From Amyelois transitella (Eukaryota > Arthropoda > Insecta > Lepidoptera > Pyralidae): a stretch of 64,000 bases of DNA. The notes below the pieces were generated by a model. The model ran no database searches. It had not been told where the DNA came from and was given only the letters and a program-made list of their open reading frames with translations. Both the position numbers and the translations under genes were made by a program. This document shows positions 12,111 to 24,100 of the stretch, piece after piece (position 1 is the stretch's first letter; each line of letters opens with the position of its first letter). Location of the stretch: contig NC_083522.1 of NCBI RefSeq assembly GCF_032362555.1, positions 6,612,001 to 6,676,000 of the forward strand, given 5' to 3'.

Positions 12111-15100
12111 TTACTCTGCTACAACTCTTGATGACTTACGGATCTGACACCATAATCTGAAAGAGTAATAACTTTTCTAAAAAGAGAACCGCATTTAATG
12201 GATATCCTCCTTTTTTGAAGTCAATTAAATTTCTAAAATCTATCTAGATAATCGCGGACAAACATAGGTACATACAAATAAACATACACTCATACATACA
12301 CACATACATACGGGTCAATTTAAGAAACACCTTTTACCTTTGAAGGCGGTTAAATAAATTTTAAAGGAAGCCCTAGAGGCTAACATATTCTACCAAACAG
12401 GAAAATTTTGCAGTGGAGTTTTCTTTTTTGGTAGAGATGAATAGGACCGCTCCATCTTTTCTAGTGGATGTTATTGGGAGCACAGTGGATCTAAACGGAG
12501 GGTGCCTTTCTCTGATTTTCCTGGGTCGTGGATGTATATTATATAAGTAAGTATTTATTATAAAATATAGTATTGTTGAGTTATTATCTCGCAACACAAG
12601 TCTAGCAATTACTTCGAGGCTAACTGAATCTGTGTAAACACTGCTCGTGATAACTTACCTCATAGTAAAGTAATAGACGATTTCGATTAGGCTGAGAAAA
12701 GAGAATCCCATGAAGAGGCCCATGATACCACCGCAGTTGGCGATGAAGTCCACTCCACCGTACAGCTCTGAGCGACGGAGGGAAGTGAACAGTTCTTCAG
12801 CGAAATACACCACCAGACCAGATGGTAGACGCCTGTGGAGATTTGGGATTTTGTTTGGTAGTCGTTCGATGTCACGCAGGTAACAACTAAAGCGGTTTTT
12901 TTTTTCATACCCTATATTACATACCTTTAGTCTATTTGCTTAAATGATGTCTCCTTTCAAAGGCGCCGACGACGGTCAAAGGCGACATTATTTAAGCGAA
13001 TATATACGGTATACCTAAATTTTGACGCTATGTACCTACCTAGAATTATTAACTGATTCAACAAAAATTCAAGAATTATTAACTAAGTTCATGAAATACT
13101 TATTCGAACTATTATAATCGATAATTATTAACATACAACTGAAAAGATTTTTAATTTGACAATGATTTTTGGAACTTAATGAGTAACTTCAAAAATTTTT
13201 ACTGTCTACAAAATTTACTCCTATAGTCTTCACATACTTCAAGCACAACAACATAGAATGAAGGAAGAAGAAATGAAATAAAAGAAAATAATTTGTATTG
13301 GAAATAAAAAAATACGAAAACTTATCTAATCTTCTTAATGTCTATCTATAAAAATAGACTACGAACTTATTTAGTTTTTCAGGCAGAAGTGCAACATTTG
13401 TTACAAAAATTGTATGACTGACCTCTCCGAATCCCTTTAGATGCACAAAAAGTAATTTAAAGTGTTACATCATTTCTTTAAAGATGTGAATAGCGTTAAT
13501 AATATCAAGAAAGAATTTCTTTTAAATATCCTTGCATGTAATAAGTAGATAGTAATGTACCTAGTTCATACTTGACCAATATTTACTTATTCTAAAAAGT
13601 AACAAATAACGTTATATAACTTTAACTCAACTTTTTTGGCATCTAATATATTGAACGCAAAAATTTTTCTTCGCTAATTTTACCACAAAATACAGAGATT
13701 ACTATTCTGTTATTGTCTTCTTTGTTGTTTCGCTCTTGGTCGTGGTCACGATGGTACCACGTAGGTACCCTCTTTTATATTACTTAAATTTAGTATAAAT
13801 CAATTAATCATAGCAATGTATTCTCGCGTCCACATTTCTATTCTATTATAAGTATATCGAAGAAAATTCTGCAGTGCAGTTTGTTACCGCTTCTTCTGCA
13901 GTGCCGCTTCCAAAGCGGTCAACGTCAAATAAATTACTTAAAATTTAGTTATAACTAATTTATTAAGTAAGTAATTTATTTGACGTGTTGTGTTATGAAT
14001 GTTGTGAAACCAAAAGATATGACAATTACCTATTAAGTGATATTGCAATATCCCATAACAATGAATAAAAATTTTGAATTTGAATAAAAAGCAAAATGAA
14101 ACAAGAACTCACCACTCCTGAGCTATATCAGGGTTAGAATGCCTGCGGTAAACGGTGAGGTCGTACACAGCTTGGGAGACCTCCGCGTCATACTTCAGCT
14201 CGGTGCAAGCCTGGAGGCAGTCGCAGTTCATGGTCAAGTGGCTCGATTTGGGGTCCAGGGACGACTTCGATAAGGAGAGCTCCTCTGGGGGTTAAATAAA
14301 GATCTTTTGAACAGGTATTGTATTTATGATCCTAATAGTAATAAGATACAGGGATTTTATTAAAATTTTATTAGAAATGCCTTATTACCTAAATAGGATG
14401 TTACAAAAATTTTAAACATTGAAGAAATAAAAAGGACTCAGAAGATTCTTCTAACCCTATTAAAAATATTCAATAATATTATCATTCTTTTTAAGTTTTC
14501 TAAACTACTACAGTTATCTACCGCTTACGAGTACCGCCTTAGATTAATCGCTTACGCTATCACCTCATAAATTCTGTTCAACACAGAATGTTACATTTGC
14601 TTACCTAGAGCTGAGGTAACACAACTTCTACTTCCAGCTCCACAGATTTTCATCTCTGGGCCATCTGAAAATATAAAAGACTGCTAATTCAACTAAAGTA
14701 GTACCTTACTTATAAGTTTAATCATCGGTCTATTTTTTCGAGCTGAATTCGTGTAACCGAATAACATTTCTAAGCAATTTGAAGCATCAATCCATACTTA
14801 CATTATAAATGCGAAAGTGTGTTTATTAGCTCATTTTTTACGTTAAGACCACAGAACCGATCTCCATGAAATTTTGCATTTATAAAGTGTGAATTACGGA
14901 GAAGGACTTAAGGTACATTTCACGTGAAAGTTAATTAATGTATATTTCCTTGAAAGCCTGTCTCTTCTGACTCTTTTCGTAAGAAACAAGCAAAGGAGAG
15001 GTGGTTTCAATCTTTAGTCGATCGAATACTTACGAGGCATGTATAAAGGTACGCATCCACATCGATATGCTGTGTGGTTTGAAGAGCACTCCAGTTCACA

Positions 15101-18100
15101 GTTCCTCTGCGTGTAGATGCGGAAGAAACGCAAGTAACGTTCCTCGGGGAAGAAGCAGTTACGTCTGGAACGGAAATACAAAATAAGGAAAAAACTAATG
15201 TATAATGCTTTTACTTATTAGTCAATACTTATAACCAATTTGTGAGTTTCTGTTTGTAATCTGTTTAGAGAGGTTTCAGTTATGCGTTGAGTTATCCGAC
15301 ACGTTTTGTATGTCTTAATATTTCTTCTACGTACAAAAAGACTTATTTTATCACAATTAAACTAATATATACATACAAACATATTATCACGTCTATATCG
15401 ATAGAGCCGAAAGTCTTGAAAAAACTGATTAGCCAAGTCCAACTGTTTGGCTTAACGATGGAATTGAGATTAAAATAGTGACAGGTTGTTAGCCTATCGC
15501 CTAAAAGAAGAATCCTAAGTTTATAAGCCTATCCCTTAGTCGCCTTTTACGACATCCATGGGAAAGAGATTGAACGGTCCTATTCTTTTTTATATTTGTG
15601 CCGGAAACCACACGGCACAAATAATGTACATATGTATATATTATACCTATAATTTTATAATCAGACAAAAAGATATTAACTACATAGGTATAAAAACCTA
15701 ATAGTTAAATCCGGCCAGAGAAGGCCAATCTGACATTTGATAAAAGGGAAAAACAAAAGATGATTATTTACAGACAAAGTTTAATAACGATCAATTTATG
15801 CTCACTATAACATAAGAATTGGGTACGTCATTTTTATTGCGTTTTTGTTCTCTTTATGAAATAGCAATTAAGATTTTTGCTTAGGTATATTTTTTTTGTA
15901 AAGTATTTGGATTTTTTTGTAACTTATCTACTTACATAAATTAAGAAGTACACAAAACAAAATGCCATACCGCAGAATTATATATATTTTATTTATAAGT
16001 AAAAAAACAATTGAAATAAAATATATCTATATATATATAATAGTATCTATATATAGTTACCTACATAAAATTTTCAAGCATTATGCTCTATCTCTTAAAA
16101 TCAACCATGATTACGCTGATGCCTATCTACGACACATATAATTGTTTTGTTTTTCTTATTTTATTTTATAGGTTTTGGCTTAATATCTCAGCCAAGAGCG
16201 GAGAATGCAATGTGCATTATAAATAAGTAGGTACATAATAAGATGAATAAGGAAGACTATTTAACAAATTACTCACTTATGTGGCGGATAAGGCCGCAGT
16301 CCGTCCGAGGTGTCCGTAACTCTCGGAGTGACAGCCGCAGCCGACTGGTACTTGATTGGGAGACGGAAGAAGTTCTGCCCCATGTTCGGTAGCTCTGCTG
16401 GGCTGTGGAGCCAGATCTGTGAAAAGGAATATAAATTCAAATCCTCATGCGTTGCGTACTAGAACCTATCATATTGTTAAATAGCATGTAGATTTACTTA
16501 CTTCAATTGCTCATAAGTCAAGGGAAAACATCCCAGGCAACTGTCACATTATAGGCAACTGGATGGTAATCCAGATTCGATTAGGTCCCCTTGGAAAGGT
16601 TGCGGAGACCAGAGAGAGATAAAAAACTGACTTATCTGGCTTTGCTCCAGCGAAGGATAGTATAGGTAGTATCCGGGACTAACAACAGGTAAATTATGTC
16701 GATTTACTGACCTTAAATCCTTGAACGGGTCCTCGACAATATAAGTCCTGATCTCTGATGTCAGTGAGTAGAATGACCTCGAACTCCACACCGCCGTAAC
16801 TCTGGAACGAAGTATGTATGTGAGTATATGTATACATCTTCGTTTTCTTTTTTTTTAACCTTCGAAAATCATACGTTATTTTACTGTCATGATTAATGTC
16901 GAATCTTGCGGTAGCAAGTTTTTAAATTAAAGATGTAAACAAGTTTCCCCCGAAATCTCTAAGTATGATGCGAACATATCCCTTCCTCCGAGTGAATACA
17001 CTTAGATACTTACATATGACATAGACTTAGATCATCATCTATTACATATAATAAATCTGTAGAAAGGTCAATTCTGTACATTGAAAATATTGAAAAAATA
17101 AATAGCAGGGGGTGTTACTGGATCGATACCAAACACAAAAATGTGATTAAAAAAATTTTTGTCTGTCTGTCTGTATGTTCAGGCATCACGTGAAAACTAA
17201 CGGTTCGATTTTGATGAAACTTGGTATAATTATACCTTATTATCCTGGGCGTAAAATAGGATACTTTTTATCCCGAAAAAATACGAAGAAAAAAAAATCT
17301 TAATTTTTCAGTTTATCCATAGACGTTGTTCTGTAGAACCGCGAACACACGTTGCGTTACCCGCAGTGGATTTAGCGCCGTAACATGTAGCGCCTAAAGT
17401 CGGCTTTGGCTTGAACCGTTTGCTGCAAAAATACTACATAGCTACATTAATTTCCATCAAGCTGAAAATGAGTATAATTATTTAAAACACAATCAAAAGC
17501 ATTATTTCAAAATTCCCCATGATTCCGGTTTAAGGAAAAAAATTTACTCACGGTCAAAGGTAAAAAATGGGTGTATCGCAATTTTCTTTAAAACGGTAAG
17601 TTTTTCAAATCGGAAAATTACCTCAGACATAAATTGTAGATCATAAAGTTATCTATAAAAAAGGTATCAATAATTTTTTTCAACAAAGCTACCGTTTCTG
17701 TGATATAACGATGCAAAAAGTTGCAAGCGTCATAATATGCATTTGTGGCGCCATCTCTACGCCACTCGTCAACAACATCAAATCGCACAACAACTGTCAA
17801 TCATCTCGAAGAAATCGACGCGCTCGGCCAATAGCAGCGAAGAACCTAAATCGCGATTTCAGAGATTTCACGGATTGGAGCTATATATACAACCTCCGAC
17901 ACAACATCGTTGGAGCCGCGGTTCCCCAGGCATAACACCTAGCCTGGCGGAAGATCTTCCCTTTGGTGGCGGTCGAGCCGAATCATCGCTCCCGCTACAT
18001 TGGTGACCCCGACGTGATTGGAAGCAATCTTCTCCATCATCATCAACTCCAATCCTCAGCATCACTCCTCACTCTGCAAGCAGTCTCACAGCAAGCCAGC

Positions 18101-21100
18101 AACTGGGTATCGCAGCAGGTCCATCGCAGCCGACGCAACGAGCTTCCTGGTCCTGTCTCCACCCGCACTCACTCTCATCGACTTCAGCGACCGACGCATC
18201 TACCGCAGCCCACGCCTGGATCTCTTCGACTGCCGCTCTTCTCTCCAGCGTGGCAGCTCTGCACGATTTCTCCCGGCGCCAACAAGTCGACTTCGCTCTC
18301 TACTGTCTCGACTCACCGCAGACTACGAGCAACGCAACGGCTCACTCCTGACTCACTAGGACTTCGAGCAACTTCCGACTCACTGGAAGACAACTGGCAC
18401 TTGCAAGCTACCGAAGCACAGATTGCACAGCAAGATCAAGACTTCAGACCTCCGGTCTTGGGGGGGAGTACTGTGGCGCCATCTCTACGCCACTCGTCAA
18501 CAACATCAAATCGCACAACAACTGTCAATCATCTCGAAGAAATCGACGCGCTCGGCCAATAGCAGCGAAGAACCTAAATCGCGATTTCAGAGATTTCACG
18601 GATTGGAGCTATATATACAACCTCCGACACAACATCGTTGGAGCCGCGGTTCCCCAGGCATAACACCTAGCCTGGCGGAAGATCTTCCCTTTGGTGGCGG
18701 TCGAGCCGAATCATCGCTCCCGCTACATTGGTGACCCCGACGTGATGTGAACACGCAACCTTCTGATTCTTCTGATTGACAGTTGTTGTGCGATTTGATG
18801 TTGTTGACGAGTGGCGTAGAGATGGCTCCACACATTCGTTTCCTTGCCTGACTGACTACAAACTAAAATTTAATTTATAAATTGTACAGTCCTTGCATAG
18901 CATCAACATGCGGGAATGTGCCCAGAAGGCTGGCAACATTGCCAATTCGAATGGCAAAGCTGATTCTCTGAGCCAGATAATTTCCAGCCCTCCGGTCAAG
19001 AGATACCTCAATTAGCTTTTTCGACAATTGTCGGAAAAGCTGATGGGCAGATAGGCCCCCCGGTCCCAGAGTTTCTACCCCAAAAGGTTCAAAAGTATAG
19101 ATATTACCGATAACTACATACAAACATACATACATAAAATCACGCCTCTTTCCCGGAGGGGTAGGCAGAGACTACCTCTTTCCACTTGCCACGATCCCTG
19201 CATACTTCCTTTGCTTCATCTACATTCATAACTCTCTTCATGCAAGCTCGGCGGTTTCGGGTACTTTTGACCTGACCCTTTACCAGGACGTCCTTAATTT
19301 GATCAAGATATGTTCGTCTAGGTCTTCCCACCCCGACCTTTCCCTCCACACTCTCCATGTATATCTGCTTAGTCAACCTGTTTTCATTCATCCTCTCCAC
19401 ATGACCGAACCATCTCAACATACCCTTCTCTATTCCTGTAACTACATCTTCTTTCACATGACAACATTCCCTTATCACGCTGTTCCTTATCCGGTCACTC
19501 AATTTCACACCCAACATACTCCTTAACGCTCTCATTTCCACTGCATTTATTCTGCTTTCGTGCTTCTTTTGCCATACCCAACTTTCACTCCCATACATTA
19601 ATGTCGGGACCAACACACCCCTGTGCACACAAAGACTGCTCATAAAGGCATGCAAAGCTCCATTCACCATGTTTCCCGCGTTCACTCTCCTTTCAATATC
19701 ACTATCACACACTTGCCATCTGATGTAAACTTTGATCCCGATAACTACATATTTGCGCCTTTTGAGGTTTTTTGCCTCATTTGAAGCAGAACGGCCTTAG
19801 ATTTAGTAACCTGAAGATGAGACGGCGCAAGTGTGTCGACACAAGTAGCATCCCACACCAAAGGCCGCCCCAATCTCCAGGGTACCAAAGTCATACCATC
19901 CGGTCTCTTGGCATCATCCCGAGCCAGACCGTTTGGTTCTAGAACGGCTAAAACATGGATGGTGGCAAGAGCACGGAGAATTATATTATTTCGGGCGGCA
20001 TGGCGCCCTAAACGGCCGGCACTCCTAGGGCATGAGAGGCCGTGGTGTCCATAGCCGTCAACGGTATCCCCGCAAGGACTACTATTATTAAAGACTAACG
20101 GTTTTTCATGTGTTGAGCATTCTGAGATAAAGCAGGTATACGTATAACACAATTAAACAGAGAGACAGATGTTGTCTCAAGGTTTCACTACAGTATAAAT
20201 GAAGGGACTGGGTTTCATTATACTTATGTATATTTTATATTTTGAATTCAAGTTAAAATTACCGACAGAACAATATTTTTACTTTTATTACTGCTACATA
20301 GAGTATATACGAGACGTGCTTATGCATAATATGACGCTTGCAACTTTTTGCATCGTAATATCTCAGAAACGGTAGCTTTATTGAAAAAAAAATATTGATT
20401 CCTTTTTATAGATATCTTTATGATCTACAATCTATGTCTGAGGTAATTTTCCTATAAAACTTACCGTTTTGAAGAAAATCGTGAAAATCCCATTTTCTTA
20501 CCTTTGACCTTGGGTAATTTTTTTCCTTAAACCGGAATCATGGGGAATTTTGAAATAATGCTTTTGATTGTGTTTTAAACAATTATACTCATTTTCAGCT
20601 TGATGGGAATTAATGTAGCTTCATTCCTATTTTTTGGTCTTAATTGACCGGACTGAAAATAAAATGGAGAAATAAACCATCTACGCGAAGACCGACATCC
20701 GCGCGGACGGAGTCGCGGGGGAAAGCTAGTAAAGAATAATTGTGATAAAAAAGACAACTTACAGGCCCGCGTCTCGGATATGTTTTTATAGTTTCTCCTT
20801 TTGGGTATCCTTTCCCTAAAGTCCAGGCACTCTTATTATGACCAGCAACGTGGTAGTAATCTTTATGAAGACTGAAATTAAAGTATATGAATATAAGAAG
20901 TACTAAAGAAATTATAACATTGGACTTTTTAGGATAACGTTGCCAAATACAATAATACGCCTTTGTTACCTATGCATAGGAAACATAGCTTGAAAGATTT
21001 TTAAACTGTATCTCAAATTATCGAGCTCACCCAAAATTGCAATCTTTAGCTTTTAACACATTTTGTCAGCTTTTAACTTCAGACCATATTAAGTGTTGTA

Positions 21101-24100
21101 TGTATATATACCTAGCCCAAAAAAAACTATTAAAGTTCCACTCACTTCTCTGTCCTAAACATTTCTTCAGCTGAGAGCATGTTGAAGGTGAAACAAAAGC
21201 CATCTTTGGTCAATGTGTGGTAGAACATCTCTTTGCACGTCAGATCGTCCCACAGACAGTCCAAAAATACATCATCCATTGTCGGTGCTAACTAAAACAT
21301 ATGAATGGTTCACGGTTATAAGTTGTGTAGACTTTATTTATCTAGGTTTCTACCACTAAGGAGTAAGGATGACTTTTTGTAATTTCTTTTATTTATTTTT
21401 ATGTGCAATAAAGAGTTTACAAACAAACAAACTTTCTCCTGTACCAAGACATTAACCAACATCTATTTTGTATAGTAGACAGAAAGTTAGTAGGTATTAT
21501 CTAATAATCTAATTTCCGATCGGAAAGGAATGACTGCTTTAACTAGTAGCGGGAGTGATGATTCGGCTCGACCCACACCAAAGAGAAGATCTTCCGCCAG
21601 GCTAGGTATTTTGCCTGGGGAACCGCGGCTCCGACGATGTTATTTCGGAGGTTGTATATATGCTCCAATCCGTGAAAGCTGCGCTTGCGCGACTTAAGAC
21701 TTTTCGCTGTTTTTGACTGACAACATAACCAATAAATTATTAACATTCATTTTGTACAGTGGGATAGCCGTGCGGTTTCTGACATAGTAGAATAGAAACC
21801 CTCCACAACTATAAAACAAAAAAATATAAGCTGAACAAAGCCTAATAAACAACATCGGGTTTGATATAATGATAATGATTATAACAATAAATCAATCCCA
21901 GGCTTGGTTCTAGTCTAGCTTAGCAAGCGGGGGTTAGCAGACAGTCGCGTTGTGTTACAATAAATTAGTTAATCTTATTAGGTGGTAGACTCTGCACTCT
22001 GGAGCAATTTCATGATTATGTTTTGGATTTTGTAGGCCCTAAAACAAATGCTGCTTTTAATATTTCTTTTTTCAATATATATTTCAGTAAAATAGCAATG
22101 TGAAGTAACTGGTTTCGGAGCAACATTCATAAAAAGGTAGGTCGGCATGAACCAGTCGGTGACCTTGACATTATTAGCTAAGTAAGGTTCATCTGCGCTG
22201 CCTAAAATATTTGTTAAAGGTGTTGATGCTCTCGGATGATTATTATATTTTAGATTAAAATTTTCCACGTAAAACTATTCTTTAATTAGGCACTTACACG
22301 TAAAATAGTTTCTATAGAACTTTTGTCAGCAAATTGTGGTCCTTTGTCAGGATCTGAGGCGTAGTTGCAGAGTAGGAGCATATCTTGAAAAGTCTTGAGG
22401 CTAGAACAGATCGAGATATACCTATGTCGTTTGCAATATAGACAATGAATAAAATTTGCAATCAGAAAGTAAACAATGATATATAAGTTATGAAATTTTG
22501 AAAATCTCATGAAAAAGCTAAATGCATAGCAGAGTTACACGCGGTAAATTGCCGCGATAAAGATATTACGGTTCCATACATGTTTAGACTATACCATATA
22601 GGACTATCTTAATAGAAGGTTCCACACAAACTTAAATAATACAAAATGCATCCAATTTTGTGTGTGGAGACTTATGAAAGGTTGGAAATGTATTTACTCT
22701 TCAGGACTGATGGTAGGTGGTTTTTTCCAGCGATCTTCATTGGCTTTTGTAAAATTGAACACCCTCATCCTAGGTTTGGTTTCCGTGCAGATCGTTACTG
22801 CCGGGAACGGAATCTGAAATAATGATCAGAAGTGTTATTTCAAATAAATGAACCCAAATTCTGTAGTTCAATATTGAAAGACACATATTGTAGAACTAGC
22901 ATTTTTTCAATCAGCAATTATCCGAGTTCAATTGCATTATTTGTCATGCAATGATTTGTTGATCGGTGTTAAAGTTGAATCTGCTCCGGACAGACGTGTT
23001 TGTAAAAGCTTTTGGATAGATACTCTCTCACCAAACTCCACAGCGAGAAATTAATACTCTGCCGGAGACCTATGCAAAAGGAGTACGACAGGAATAAAAA
23101 TACAGGACAGAATAAGAAGTGAACAACGACTAGGAGAGAAACTTCAGAGAAACGACTAAAGTTGCAGACATATTTACCCGAACAGACCAGCATAAAAGGA
23201 GATATAGATACTGAGAGAGAGAGAATTGCGAGACATACTGTAAAAATAACCTATTGTTCACTTTTTTATAATTTGTATTTACTGTAGTTTATAATTTTGG
23301 TCCAACAGATGCCTAATCAAAATTGCTTGTCATTTAGTAAACGGGCCGTGTTACATTTATAGGTACCGTACTTAATTCAAAGGAAATTTAAACCCACGTT
23401 ATAAAGCTAGTAAGTACAAGTATGTACTCACATGCCACACGGAGTTGGAAGTATCGGCAAAACTGACGATGACCGGAGATTCGTCCCACTTGTTCCACAC
23501 TTTAAGAATTAAAATACAGCACACCACTATGCTGCATGTCACCATGATGAACCACCAAGTCCTAAAACATATTCATATATTTGGCCTGTGATTTCTTCCT
23601 CGTGGAATAGTATCTATATATACTTACTTCTATCCCTGCCTAGTCCGTCTCTGTAATAAATTTCATTTAAATCCAGACAGGTAGCGACCCACCCTAGCTT
23701 CGCATCGGTAGCATTTATGGACATAAAACTTCCTCAGAAAACCCAACAGGAACAAAATCCGTCCACAATTTTCCGATTAGTGCATACATACAGAGAGAGT
23801 AATGAAGTGACAGTGAAATGATAGAGGAGCGCGGTATAATAAACGTAAACGAGTGAAGTTCATTTGTAGAATTTATCTGTTAAGAATTAAATTTTTAAGT
23901 GCAGTTTAATAAAAAATGTAATAAAATCCCTATCCGATCCGAAAAGAGCATATAACTTGATTTAAAACTATAATTAATAAGTACTAATAAATATAAGTAA
24001 TAAAGTATTTTAAACAAATGAATACATTTATTGATAAAAATGTGAAAAATTTCGATATTGACACGTGTTGGGGATTTTATGAGCTTTTTACCTTACATTG

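Larger units (their letters stand above)
18880..20152 (-). mobile_element. R1-like non-LTR retrotransposon fragment, split by another LINE
   Basis: On the minus strand 19752-20152 encodes [20 protein letters not shown], then [20 protein letters not shown] and [19 protein letters not shown]. 18880-19106 encodes the C-terminus ([39 protein letters not shown]). These are typical of the end of ORF2 in R1-type non-LTR elements. The two pieces are separated by a LINE at 19121-19737. It is 5'-truncated and inactive. Confidence 0.82.

Noticed and set aside
17963-18562. 199-codon ORF across the TRIM, and the similar 201-codon ORF at 32803-33408
   Set aside because: Both run through the LTR boundary and primer-binding site, have Ser/Thr/Arg/Gln low-complexity composition, and match no gag or pol motif. 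GC-rich TRIM sequence simply lacks stops.
21978-22268. 96-codon minus-strand ORF inside a ppk intron
   Set aside because: ppk splices over it with correct phase (22298 to 21291). It has no channel motifs and no splice signals of its own.
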